Shown piece after piece: positions 21,548 to 33,549 of a stretch of DNA of 64,000 nt; within the stretch, counting starts at the first letter, position 1; every line of letters starts with the position of its first letter. The position numbers were made by a program, and so were the translations under genes. Source of the DNA: Elmis aenea (Eukaryota > Arthropoda > Insecta > Coleoptera > Elmidae). The notes under the pieces were generated by a model that was not told the DNA's origin, ran no database searches, and saw only the letters and a list, made by a program, of their open reading frames with translations. Where the stretch lies: assembly GCA_947652605.1 (NCBI GenBank), contig OX393581.1, positions 10,916,640 to 10,980,639 on the forward strand, written 5' to 3'.

Positions 21548-24513
21548 ATGGCTGCAGTAATAAATACAGGAACACAAATACTAAGTATGTGCTTTTATAT
21601 CAAGTAATTTAGTGTAATGTGAAAACATTTATACTCTGTTGTATTATTGAATCTTCTTATAAAATATCTTGAGTATTATTGTTACATTACATAACATAAC
21701 CTAACCTAACAAATGGAAACTTATTTTTCAGAGCAGCAAACTGGAATAGTGAGCATAGCTTATGTCAGAGCAGGTAACTACAGCACAGAAAACAAAGCTT
21801 ATAACTTAGCTTCCCTAAAACGAGGTACTGGTGGCCGTTCCAGCTTTAACGGCATATGTGCAACTGTATTCGGTGCATCTGGGTTTTTAGGCCGTTATGT
21901 ATGTAACCGTTTAGGAAAAATTGGCACACAGGTACACAGTAGAACTATTTAAATCATATCAATGCTAATTAATCAGTTTTAACAGGTAATTATACCATAT
22001 CGAGCCGATCCATACGAAGTACAGCGACTTAAATGCTGTGGCGATCTTGGACAAGTTTTATTCCAGCCGTTTTATTTACGAGATGAAGAAGCATTGGACA
22101 AAGCAGTACGCTACTCTAATGTCGTTATAAATTTAATTGGTCGTGATTGGGAAACAAGAAACTTTAAATTCAACGACGTACATGTGACAGGAGCCAGGGC
22201 CATCGCCAGAGCTGCTAAGCGAGCTGGTGTAGAAAGATTTGTCCATGTTTCAGCTTTAAATGCAACTGAAAAACCTGTAAAATGTATTAAGCCAGGTGGC
22301 TCCAAATTTCTTGCCAGTAAGTGGCAGGGAGAAAAAGCCGTATTGGAAGAGTTTCCAGAAGCAACAATAATTAGACCATCCGATATGTATGGCCAGGAAG
22401 ATCGTTTCTTGAGGTCAGTGATTTGAATAATGTAACTTCTATTTGTGTTCTTTTGAATAATTTAATAATCACTTCTAGGTAGCCGAATATTTTTGTATTC
22501 TAATTATTGTATTAAATCCATAGGTATTACGCACATCATTGGCGTCGCCAAGGACAGTGGATGCCTCTTTGGAAAAAAGGGGAATGTACTGTAAAACAAC
22601 CAGTTTATGTAGCTGATGTCGCAGGTGGCATTGTAAATGCAATTAGAGATCCAGAAACAATGGGACAAGTGTATCAGGCTGTGGGGTAAGCATCAAGTGA
22701 CAGTTTATTTGCTGCTAAACAAAATAAATATAATCTTTTGTTTTCTGGCAAAACAATAGAATATGACAAGAATCATACCACACTAGTGGGTAACTTTGTT
22801 ATTATAATAGTTCAAGAGATGGCCATAGTAGCAAAGTTATATGTACAGGGTGGACCAAATTCGAATGTTTTACAGGGTATCTCGGTTACCGTAATAGATA
22901 GCGAAAATCTGATTTCGCGCTCTTGGACTATTTTTTTGAGAAAATAACGCCTATGCAATCAGATTTTTTCTATCGGATTCCATTTTGGCACTACAGATGA
23001 AAAATGAAACTTCATCATTTTTGAAAATTTGCTGTACCTTCTTTATTTATTAAATTAGAACAAAATGTTATGGTGGTTCGTATACAGATTTTTATGCTTA
23101 ATTTAAAAACAAAAGTAATTTTTTCATAGCCTCCTTGACTTTCGAGATATGGAGTAAACTTACATTTTTTATATGGAAATCCTAGTTGGCCATGACTTTT
23201 TGTGAAAGTTTTTTTTTTTATTTTCAAAAATATATAGTTTTGTATATTTTTTTGCAAAAAATAACCAAGATATGGCCAATTTTGTAAAAATTCGATCATC
23301 AAAGTTTGCCATGATTTCGTAAACAAGTGATGTTTGCAATTATTAAACAACTAAACGTCATTGCCAAGTAAATTCTGCAGCAACTGCTACGTTTTTATCA
23401 CTTACAAAGTAATATTCTAACATATTACACTTTTCAAAAAGTTCATCTTTAGCCATGTTCACAATACCACAATAAACAGTTATAAAATACAAAAGAATAC
23501 ACGGATTTGCTTTAAAGTTGACAAATGTACTTCGAAATGACGTAAAGTTGTTTAATAATTGCAAACATCACTTGTTTACGAAATCATGGCAAACTTTGAT
23601 GATCGAATTTTTACAAAATTGGCCATATCTTGGTTATTTTTTGCAACAAATATATAAAACTATATATTTTTAAAAAGCTAAAAAAATACTCTTTCACATA
23701 AAGTCATGGCCAACTAGGGTTTCCATTTAAAAAAATGTAAGTTTACTCCATATCTCGAAAGTCAAGGAGGCTATGAAAAAATTACTTTTGTTTTTAAATT
23801 AAGCATAAAAATCTGTATACGAACCTCCATAACATTTTGTTCTAATTTAATAAATAAAAAAGGTACAGCAAATTTTCAAAAATGATGAAGTTTCATTTTT
23901 CATCTGTAGTGCCAAAATGGAATCCGATAGAAACAATCTGATTGCATAGGCGTTATTTTCTCAAAAAAATAGCCCAAGAGACCGAAATCAGATTTTTGCT
24001 ATCTATTATGTATTACGGTAACCGAGATACCCCGTAAAACATTCGAATTTGGTCCACCATGTACAGTTAAACTGATAAATAGTTTTTAAAAAAATGTAAA
24101 AATTGGTATTGGAAGAATATTTAGGAATCGTAATTTTTTTTAGGCCCAAGAAATATTATTTATCCGACTTGGTTGATTGGTTCTACAAAATAATGAAGAA
24201 GGACAAAGAATGGGGTTATTTGCGATATGATATGCGCTATGATCCATTTTTTTCCATAAAGGTTGGCATTACGGAGAAAATTAGCGTGAGCTTCCCCTTG
24301 GGAAATCTTCACTGGGAAAGAGTTGAGAGAGAATGCGTATCGGACAGCGTCCTCAAAGGTGTGCCTACTTTAGAAGATTTGGGAGTTAGTTTAACGCATA
24401 TGGAGGATCAAGTACCATGGGAATTAAAACCATGGTCTTATGGCATTTACCATGATCGAGATTTGCCCGACTTTGGACAGAAGAAAGCAGATCCACCAAC
24501 GGCCATCATTTGA
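21548..24513 (+). CDS. NDUFA9: NADH dehydrogenase 1 alpha subcomplex subunit 9 (complex I 39 kDa subunit), complete, five exons
   Basis: Exons are 21548-21584, 21732-21931, 21986-22413, 22524-22685 and 24144-24513, giving 398 residues, typical of the family. NDUFA9 is an accessory subunit of mitochondrial complex I at the junction of membrane and matrix arms; it is an atypical short-chain dehydrogenase that binds NADPH and stabilises the ubiquinone site. The Rossmann nucleotide-binding motif GASGFLG is at about residues 60-66, after a basic, Ser/Thr-rich N-terminus consistent with a mitochondrial presequence. Further family blocks are [24 protein letters not shown], and [15 protein letters not shown]. 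The C-terminal part ([17 protein letters not shown] to the TGA at 24511) is in the last exon. Intron 4 (1458 bp) is mostly one inverted-repeat transposable element; other introns are 54-147 bp. No damage is seen. Confidence 0.95.
22846..24061. mobile_element. 1216 bp foldback element inside NDUFA9 intron 4
   Basis: CAGGGTGGACCAAATTCGAA at the left mirrors TTCGAATTTGGTCCACCATG at the right, flanked by TA. Arms of about 500 bp (22846-23345 and 23555-24061) are near-perfect inverted copies around a spacer of about 210 bp. The intronic transcript could form a very long hairpin. It has no gene of its own. A related fragment lies in a Ric-8 intron at about 43284-43403. Confidence 0.9.
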
Positions 24514-24587
24514 AGTGCTTTAATTTAACTAGAAATTAAAAAGTTTTCAAAATTTCTGTGGCATGATCTAATGTTTTTTTTTTGTTA

Positions 24588-24593
24588 AATAAA
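24588..24593 (+). terminator. Candidate polyadenylation signal of NDUFA9
   Basis: AATAAA about 75 bp after the NDUFA9 stop, in an A/T-rich stretch. Motif and position only. Confidence 0.45.
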
Positions 24594-27067
24594 TCTGTAA
24601 GTTATTGTAAATATACTTTTAAAGTGTAATAATTTTTTTTTGTTTGGCTGAAAATTCTGTTCCTTCTTAGGTTCTAAGTGAACTGCTTATCACCAGTTAC
24701 TATGATCAAAATAAAACAAAAAAATCATAGTGGACATTTGCAGGGCCTTTGAGAGAGCGCGAGGCCCAGGGCAGTGTGATTAAAAAAAAAGGTACTGGCT
24801 TTCTTGAAATTGTTTTAAAATCCGTCCCGGTTTACACTGATAACTACCGCTTTTTTAAAAATTCAGTTTTTTACGGTTAAACATTGTGAGGCCCCTAAAT
24901 TTGTAAGTGGCCCCCTAAAGTTGTAAGACCCTAGGCATCTGCCACTTTTTCCCACTTTTGTCACCAACTTACAGATAAGACAAATTTAGCTTAAATTAGG
25001 TGTCTCTAAGCCGGCGGTATTTAAGATATTAAAAAAGAACCGATACCATCCCTATAAACCTCAATGTCATCAAGAGATCTTTCCTGCAGATGAAAATAAT
25101 AGGAATGCATTTTGTGAAGAAATGCAAGACATGCAAATAATTGTCGATTTATTTCATCAGTTTCGTTCAAAGATGAATGCCTTTTCACGTTGAATAACGA
25201 ACCCAATGTTCAAAACATTTTATATCAGGAAAATCCTAGAATTAATATTTCCACAAGAAGTCAGTATCCTCAAAGCGTTTAAAAAAAATATTTTTTTAAA
25301 TAAAATGCATGCTAAAACTTATTCAATTCATTTCAAATGAACATGCTTTGATATAATTACAACGTATTTATACATATTTTGCTGCATCTGTTGAGAAAAT
25401 TGACAATGTAAAGTTGGTTATGTCAAATACAATTCTTGTTTTTTTGGTATAGTGGCATAATTATGCAAAATTTTGCAAATCCATGGTGTGGAAACGATTA
25501 AACAGGTTAATAATTACTAATAACAATCACAACAAACCAGAAAATCTATTACATAAGAATGGAAACATCAAATTAGGTGCTTTCGCAGACTTCTTCCGAT
25601 TTACATCTAACCCGTACATGATGAACATGTTTTTATCAGCTAATTGTTAAAACAACTTGTGGAAATGTATCTTATATGAAGTCAATACAATTTTTTCATC
25701 ATTTTATAGTGATTAAGCTACTGAGATTGTTGAAAAATTCAAATTTTGTTCTATTCATCGATCAATATTCATTTATTTTTTGATTTTTTGCAGTTATTTT
25801 TCAAAATTTGACCAATAGTGTATAATAAAATAGTATTCAGAATTTTTAGCAAGACATTTTTATGCAAAAATTCTATATGATATCCATAAGAAAAAACAAA
25901 GTTGATGATGGTTTAAGGTAGACCATGGGCTAGGATTTTTAATAACAAAATTATTGGTCCATTTTAAATTAAAGGTATTCACTAATTTATGTTCAGAAAC
26001 GTAAACCTTCATTAAATTTAATTGCCAATGCCAATGCCAACAGATAGGACTTTGAAAATAGTTTTAGTTTTTCACTGTAACTCTAATTTTAGGTATAATT
26101 TTTAATAATCAAAAATTGTGCAATAATCTTCACAGCTAATTAAAGTGTTGTATTAACTATAATCAATTCACATGCACCATTATGACGTTTAGAAACATTT
26201 TCAGTAGATAACAGTAGTAATTTCATTGAAAATCTTTTTACGTCCCATATATGTATAAAATGCTAGGCTATAATATACACTGAACTTTTTTCAAAGTTTA
26301 GAAGAGCTGTAAAAATAGATTTGGCCGTTTTTAAAAAAACTAAAGGTACAAATACATTTTGTAAAAAGAAACTGTGAAAAATCGTTTTTAAACTGACGTA
26401 TAAAAGCAATGATTACATGTAGATCAAATTTTCACGCTTTTTTCCTCATTTCTAGACGAAATTTTGTATGTCGATTTGTATTTACCACCTTTAATAAACT
26501 TTGTAATTTTTAGTTGAGTATATTGTCGTGATTTTTGCTAACGTGGCGCCACCAATCGGGTTCACTTTCAAAAAAAGACTGGTGGTAAAATCAGCAACTA
26601 ATTCAAGGTCGAATTGCGGTCAAACTTGCCAAACTTGTAAACAATTCTCTGAACTAATAGGTTTGAAGGTCATTCAAGGTGATTAAAACATAGCATACGA
26701 GGTCTCACCGAGAAATTCGGTGACGTATTTGTGAACTAAAAATGACATACATGGTCTCGCCTAGAAATTCCGAGACAATTATTAAACTTATTGAATTTTT
26801 TACATTACATAAAATAGTACCACTATGTGCAAATGATATATTGCCATTTCGAAGGCAGAGGTGCAGTCAGGTGCAGTTTAACTGCTGCAATCCAGGTGTG
26901 TACAACTTCTGTTAATCAAAGCTGTTAATGAAACAGTGAAGGGCGATTGTTATTCAAAGACAATCATTACGATATTACGAAGTAGCGTATTATTAGAGAC
27001 AGACTATAGCTTTAAATTCGGCAATAACAGTCAGTGTCATAACAATCTGTGAATGTTTTTATTTTAG
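24594..27067. other. Intergenic, no firm gene
   Basis: Includes a GC-richer patch near 24745-24960 (GAGCGCGAGGCCCAGGGCAG, GGCCCCCTAAAG) that looks like a degraded hAT-type element. If the exons at 27068-27370 are real, their upstream exons may lie here, but none was recognised. Confidence 0.4.
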
Positions 27068-27370
27068 TCGCAGCAGAATATTCTTTACGTTTAAAGGAAT
27101 CCAAAACATCAACAGACGGTTCAAGATCTAGACGAAGAAATTCACAAACTGGGAGTAGTTTTTCACCCCCATGTAATGAAGATCACTTTTTAACCTGTTT
27201 AGCAGAAATTCAAGCTATAATTTCTAAAAGCATAATACGTTTATTAACGGTTGAAGATCGTAAGACGTTTGCGGGTAGTAAACTATGTAGTTGGTACATT
27301 AAAACCATCTAAACGAAATTATATTTTAGGAAGGGCTCAACAAGCGTATATAACACGAAAACGTACTTAA
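27068..27370 (+). CDS. Possible 3'-terminal exons of an unrecognised gene
   Basis: An open segment 27068-27274 follows a good acceptor (TTTTATTTTAG) and ends at G|GTAGTA. A second segment, 27330-27370, follows TTATATTTTAG and joins in frame across a 55 bp intron to end in TAA. The joined peptide is about 82 residues, with a Ser/Arg-rich stretch (DGSRSRRRNSQTGSSFSPP) followed by an amphipathic helix-like part (EDHFLTCLAEIQAIISKSII) and a basic tail (AYITRKRT). Small intron size and in-frame splicing resemble the neighbouring real genes. I do not recognise the family and could not find the upstream exons between 24600 and 27060. It may be a chance open frame. Confidence 0.33.
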
Positions 27371-29592
27371 AAATCATTTGAACAACAGCAAAACAATTAA
27401 TATTTTTCGCTTAAAGAGGAAGTCAATATGCTGAACAATAAATTGTGTTCTAACACCAAATGCAAAATTGTTAGGTAAGTCAGACCACAAATATGTATTT
27501 ATTTCTTAAGTGTGGTTTTCTCGCTTCTCAGATTTTAAGCGTCAACTTAATTGTTTCACAAATTGGCATGACGATTTTTAAGACTGATGATCCTGTAGAC
27601 TGTGTGGAAGACACAGATGCCTAAAAATGTACAAGTAATTATTAAACAAGTAATATAAAGATTTATGCATTAAATAATAATGAATTTTAGGATTTACGAT
27701 GGCAGTTCCAATTGCTATTATACAAAAACAGCTGTATTATGTGAAAGAAAGAGACCAAATTAATAACAGAAGCATAATAAGCAGCATATTTATTAACCAT
27801 GAGTGTATTTGCTAATGCATAGTGTACTAGGCCAGTCGGAAACTTAATAAAAATCTGTCAGTAAAAATTAAAGATAATGTATTTGTGTTTCAATTACAAA
27901 TTTGTAAAGCATCACTGGACAAGGCCAGTATGAATCTTAAATAGAAATCTGAATTTTTGTGATAACCAATGAGTTATTAAAAAATTGGTTTTGGATGGGG
28001 CTTGTCGAGAGACATTTAGGAGTAAAAATCCCATAAAAATTAAACAAAACTGTATTTAGGTCTCAAGTATGAATTTATAAAGTGGACTCGGTCAGTTGGG
28101 AACTTGAATAGAATTGTAATTTTTTAGATAACGAATGAGTTATTAAAAAATTGCTTTTGGATCGGTGCTGTCGAGAGACATTTATTAGTAAAAATCCAAT
28201 GAAAATTAAACGAAGCTGTATTTAGGCCTCAAATATGAATTTATAAAGTATAGTGGACTCGGTCAGTTGGAAACTTGAATGGAAATGTATTTTTTTAGAT
28301 AACGAATGAGTTATTAAAAAATTGCTTTTGGATCGTTGCTGTCGAGAGACATTTAATAGTAAAAATCCAATGAAAATTAAACGAAGCTGTATTTAGGCCT
28401 CAAATATGAATTTATAAAGTATAGTGGACTCGGTCAGTTGGGACTTAAATAGAAATGTAATTTTTTTAGATAACGAATGAGTTATTAAAAAATTGCTTTT
28501 GGATCGTTGCTGTCGAGAGACATTTATTAGTAAAAATCCAATGAAAATTAAACGAAGCTGTGTTTAGGCCTCAAATATGAATTTATAAAGTATAGTGGAC
28601 TCGATCAGTTGGGAACTTGAATAGAAATGTAATTTTTTTAGATAACGAATGAGTTATTAAAAAATAGCTTTTGGATCGTTGCTGTCGAGAGACATTTATT
28701 AGTAAAAATCCAATGAAAATTAAACGAAGCTGTATTTAGGCCTCAAATGTGAATTTATAAAGTATTGTGGACTCCGTCAGTTGGGAACTTGAATAGAAAT
28801 GTAATTTTTTTAGATAACGAATGAGTTATTAAAAAATTGCTTTTGGATCGGTGATGTCGAGAGACATTTATTAGTAAAAATCCAATGAAAATTAAACGAA
28901 GCTGTATTTACGCCTAAAATATGAATTTATAAAGTATAGTGGACTCGGTCAGTTGGGAACTTGAATAGAATTGTAATTTTTTTAGATAACGAAAGAGTTA
29001 TTAAAAAATTGCTTTTGGATCGTTGCTGTCGAGAGACATTTAATAGTAAAAATCCAATGAAAATTAAATGAAGCTGTATTTAGGCCTCAAATATGAATTT
29101 ATAAAGTATAGTGGACTCGGTCAGTTGGGAACTTGAATAAAAATGTAATTTTTTTAGATAACGAATGAGTTATTAAAAAATTTCTTTTGGATCGTTGCTG
29201 TCGAGAGACATTTAGGAGTAAAAATCCAATGAAAATTAAACGAAGCTGTATTTAGGCCTCAAATATGAATTTATAAAGTATAGTGGACTCGGTGAGTTGG
29301 GAACTTGAATAGAAATGTAATTTTTTTAGGAAACGAATGAGTTATTAAAAAATTGCTTTTGGATCGTTGCTGTCGAGAGACATTTATTAGTAAAAATCCA
29401 ATGAAAATTAAACGAAGCTGTATTTACGCCTAAAATATGAATTTATAAAGTATAGTGGACACGGTCAGTTGGGAACTTGAATAGAATTGTAATTTTTTTA
29501 GATAACGAAGGAGTTATTAAAAAATTGCTTTTGGATCGTTGCTGTCGAGAGACATTTAATAGTAAAAATCCAATGAAAATTAAACGAAGCTG

Positions 29593-32500
29593 TATTTAGG
29601 CCTCAAATATGAATTTATAAAGTATAGTGGACTCGGTCAGTTGGGAACTTGAATAGAAATGTAATTTTTTTAGGAAACGAATGAGTTATTAAAAAATTTC
29701 TTTTGGATCGTTGCTGTCGAGAGACATTTAGGAGTAAAAATCCAATGAAAATTAAACGAAGCTGTATTTAGGCCTCAAATATGAATTTATAAAGTATAGT
29801 GGACTCGGTGAGTTGGGAACTTGAATAGAAATGTAATTTTTTTAGGTAACGAATGAGTTATTAAAAAATTGCTTTTGGATCGGTGCTGTCGAGAGACATT
29901 TATTAGTAAAAATCCAATGAAAATTAAACGAAGCTGTATTTAGGCCTCAAATATGAATTTATAAAGTATAGTGGACTCGGTGAGTTGGGAACTTGAATAG
30001 AAATGTAATTGTTTTAGGTAACGAAAGAGTTATTAAAAAATTGCTTTTGGATCGTTGCTGTCGAGAGACATTTATTAGTAAAAATCCAATGAAAATTAAA
30101 CGAAGCTGTATTTACGCCTATAATATAAATTTATAAAGTATAGTGGACTCGGTCAGTTGGGAACTTGAATAGAATTGTAATTTTTTTAGATAACGAAAGA
30201 GTTATTAAAAAATAGCTTTTGGATCGTTGCTGTCGAGAGACATTTAATAGTAAAAATCCAATGAAAATTAAACGAAGCTGTCTTTAGGCCTCAAATATGA
30301 ATTTATAAAGTATAGTGGACTCGATCAGTTGGGAACTTGAATAGAAATGTAATTTTTTTAGATAACGAATGAGTTATTAAAAAATAGCTTATGGATCGTT
30401 GCTGTCGAGAGACATTTATTAGTAAAAATCCAATGAAAATTAAACGAAGCTGTATTTAGGCCTCAAATGTGAATTTATAAAGTATAGTGGACTCGGTCAG
30501 TTAGGAACTTGAATAGAAATGTAATTTTTTTAGATAACGAATGAGTTATTAAAAAATTGCTTTTGGATCGGTGATGTCGAGAGACATTTATTAGTAAAAA
30601 TCCAATGAAAATTAAACGAAGCTGTATTTACGCCTAAAATATGAATTTATAAAGTATAGTGGACTCGGTCAGTTGGGAACTTGAATAGAATTGTAATTTT
30701 TTTAGATAACGAAAGAGTTATTAAAAAATTGCTTTTGGATCGTTGCTGTCGAGAGACATTTAATAGTAAAAATCCAATGAAAATTAAACGAAGCTGTATT
30801 TAGGCCTCAAATATGAATTTATAAAGTATAGTGGACTCGGTGAGTTGGGAACTTGAATAGAAATGTAATTTTTTTAGGAAACGAATGAGTTATTAAAAAA
30901 TTTCTTTTGGATCGTTGCTGTCGAGAGACATTTTGGAGTAAAAATCCAATGAAAATTAAACGAAGCTGTATTTAGGCCTCAAATATGAATTTATAAAGTA
31001 TAGTGGACTCGGTGAGTTGGGAACTTGAATAGAAATGTAATTTTTTTTAGGTAACGAATGAGTTATTAAAAAATTGCTTTTGGATCGGTGCTGTCGAGAG
31101 ACATTTATTAGTAAAAATCCAATGAAAATTAAACGAAGCTGTATTTATGCCTCAAATATGAATTTATAAAGTATAGTGGACTCGGTGAGTTGGGAACTTG
31201 AATAGAAATGTAATTTTTTTAGATAACGAAAGAGTTATTAAAAAATTGCTTTTGGATCGTTGCCGTCGAGAGACATTTATTAGTAAAAATCTAATGAAAA
31301 TTAAACGAAGCTGTATTTACGCCTAAAATATAAATTTATAAAGTATAGTGGACTCGGTCAGTTGGGAACTTGAATAGAAATGTAATTTTTTTAGATAACG
31401 AAAGAGTTATTAAAAAATTGCTTTTGGATCGTTGCTGTCGAGAGACATTAAATAGTAAAAATTCAATGAAAATTAAACGAAGCTGTGTTTAGGCCTCAAA
31501 TATGAATTTATAAAGTATAGTGGACTCGATCAGTTGGGAACTTGAATAGAAATGTAATTTTTTTAGATAACGAATGAGTTATTAAAAAATAGCTTTTGGA
31601 TCGTTACTGTCGAGAGACATTTATTAGTAAAAATCCAATGAAAATTAAACGAAGCTGTATTTAGGCCTCAAATGTGAATTTATAAAGTATTGTGGACTCC
31701 GTCAGTTGGGAACTTGAATAGAAATGTAATTTTTTTAGATAACGAATGAGTTATTAAAAAATTGCTTTTGGATTGGTGCTGTCGGGAGACATTTAGGAAT
31801 AAAAATCCAATGAAAATTAAACGAAGCTGTATTTAGGCCTCAAATATGAATTTATAAAGTATAGTGGACTTGGTCAGTTGGGAACTTGAATAGAAATGTA
31901 ATTTTTTTAGATAACGAAAGAGTTATTAAAAAATTGCTTTTGGATCGGTGCTGTCGAGAGACATTTATTAGTAAAAATCCAATGAAAATTAAACGAAGCT
32001 GTATTTACGCCTAAAATATGAATTTATAAAGTATAGTTAACTCGGTCAGTTGAGAACTTGAATAGAATTGTAATTTTTTTAGATAACGAAAGAGTTATTA
32101 AAAAATTGCTTTTGGATCGTTGCTGTCGAGAGACATTTAATAGTAAAAATCCAATGAAAATTAAACGAAGCTGTATTTAGGCCTCAAATATGAATTTATG
32201 AAGTAAAGTGGACTCGATCAGTTGGGAACTTGAATAGAAATGTAATTTTTTTAGGAAACGAATGAGTTATTAAAAAATTGCTTTTGGATCGTTGGTGTCG
32301 AGAGACATTTAGGAGTAAAAATCCAATGAAAATTAAACGAAGCTGTATTTACGCCTCAAATATGAATTTATAAAGTATAGTGGACTCGGTGAGTTGGAAA
32401 CTTGAATAGAAATGTAATTTTTTTAGGTAACGAATGAGTTATTAAAAAATAGCTTTTGGATCGTTGCTGTCGAGAGACATTTATTAGTAAAAATCCAATG

Positions 32501-33549
32501 AAAATTAAACGAAGCTGTATTTAGGCCTCAAATATGAATTTGTAAAGTATAGTGGACTCGATCAGTTGGGAACTTGAATAGAAATGTAATTTTTTTAGGT
32601 AACGAATAAGTTATTAAAAAATTGCTTTTGGATCGGTGAAGTCGAGAGGCATTTATTAGTAAAAATCCAATGAAAATTAAACGAAGATGTATTTAGGCCT
32701 CAAACATGAATTTATAAAGTATAGTGGACACGGTCAGTTGGGAACTTGAATAGAAATGTAATTATTTTAGGTAACGAAAGAGCTATTAAAAAATTGCTTT
32801 TGGATCGTTGCTGTCGAGAGACATTTAGGAGTAAAAATCCAATGAAAATTAAACGAAGCTGTATTTAGGCCTCAAATATGAATTTATAAAGTATAGTGGA
32901 CTCGATCAGTTGGGAACTTGAATAGAAATGTAATTTTTTTAGATAACGAATGAGTTATTAAAAAATTTCTTTTGGATCGTTGCTGTCGAGAGACATTTAT
33001 TAGTAAAAATCCAATGAAAATTAAACGAAGCTGTATTTAGGCCTCAAATATGAATTTATAAAGTATAGTGGACTCGGTCAGTTGGGAACTTGAATAGAAT
33101 TGTAATTTTTTTAGATAACGAAAGAGTTATTAAAAAATTGCTTTTGGATCGTTGCTGTCGAAAGACATTTAATAGTAAAAATCCAATGAAAATTAAACGA
33201 AGCTGTGTTTAGGCCTCAAATATAAATTTATGAAGTAAAGTGGACTCGATCAGTTGGGAACTTGAATAGAAATGTAATTTTTTTAGGAAACGAATGAGTT
33301 ATTAAAAAATTGCTTTTGGATCGTTGCTGTCGAGAGACATTTAGGAGTAAAAATCCAATGAAAATTAAACGAAGCTGTATTTATGCCTCAAATATGAATT
33401 TATAAAGTATAGTGGACTCGGTGAGTTGGGAACTTGAATAGAAATGTAATTTTTTTAGGTAACGAATAAGTTATTAAAAAATAGCTTTTGGATCGTTGCT
33501 GTCGAGAGACATTTATTAGTAAAAATCCAATGAAAATTAAACGAAGCTG
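29593..33549. repeat. Satellite higher-order block, copy 1 (23 monomers, 3957 bp)
   Basis: Private monomer variants recur exactly 3957 bp later: GTAATTGTTTTAGG near 30004 and 33961, ACGCCTATAATATAAAT at 30114 and 34071, GTCTTTAGGCC at 30280 and 34237, and GTCGAGAGGC at 32641 and 36598. 3957 is 23 times 172. Limits are approximate because flanking monomers are also similar; the match fails before about 29590. Confidence 0.85.

Noticed and set aside
21713..21731. ATG at 21713 as the NDUFA9 start
   Set aside because: It lies in the intron before the exon 2 acceptor; the short first exon at 21548 splices in frame and starts with a plausible mitochondrial N-terminus.
23015..23564. Two minus-strand open frames of 111 and 68 codons
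   Set aside because: Both lie within the inverted-repeat element in NDUFA9 intron 4, and have AT-rich, low-complexity composition.
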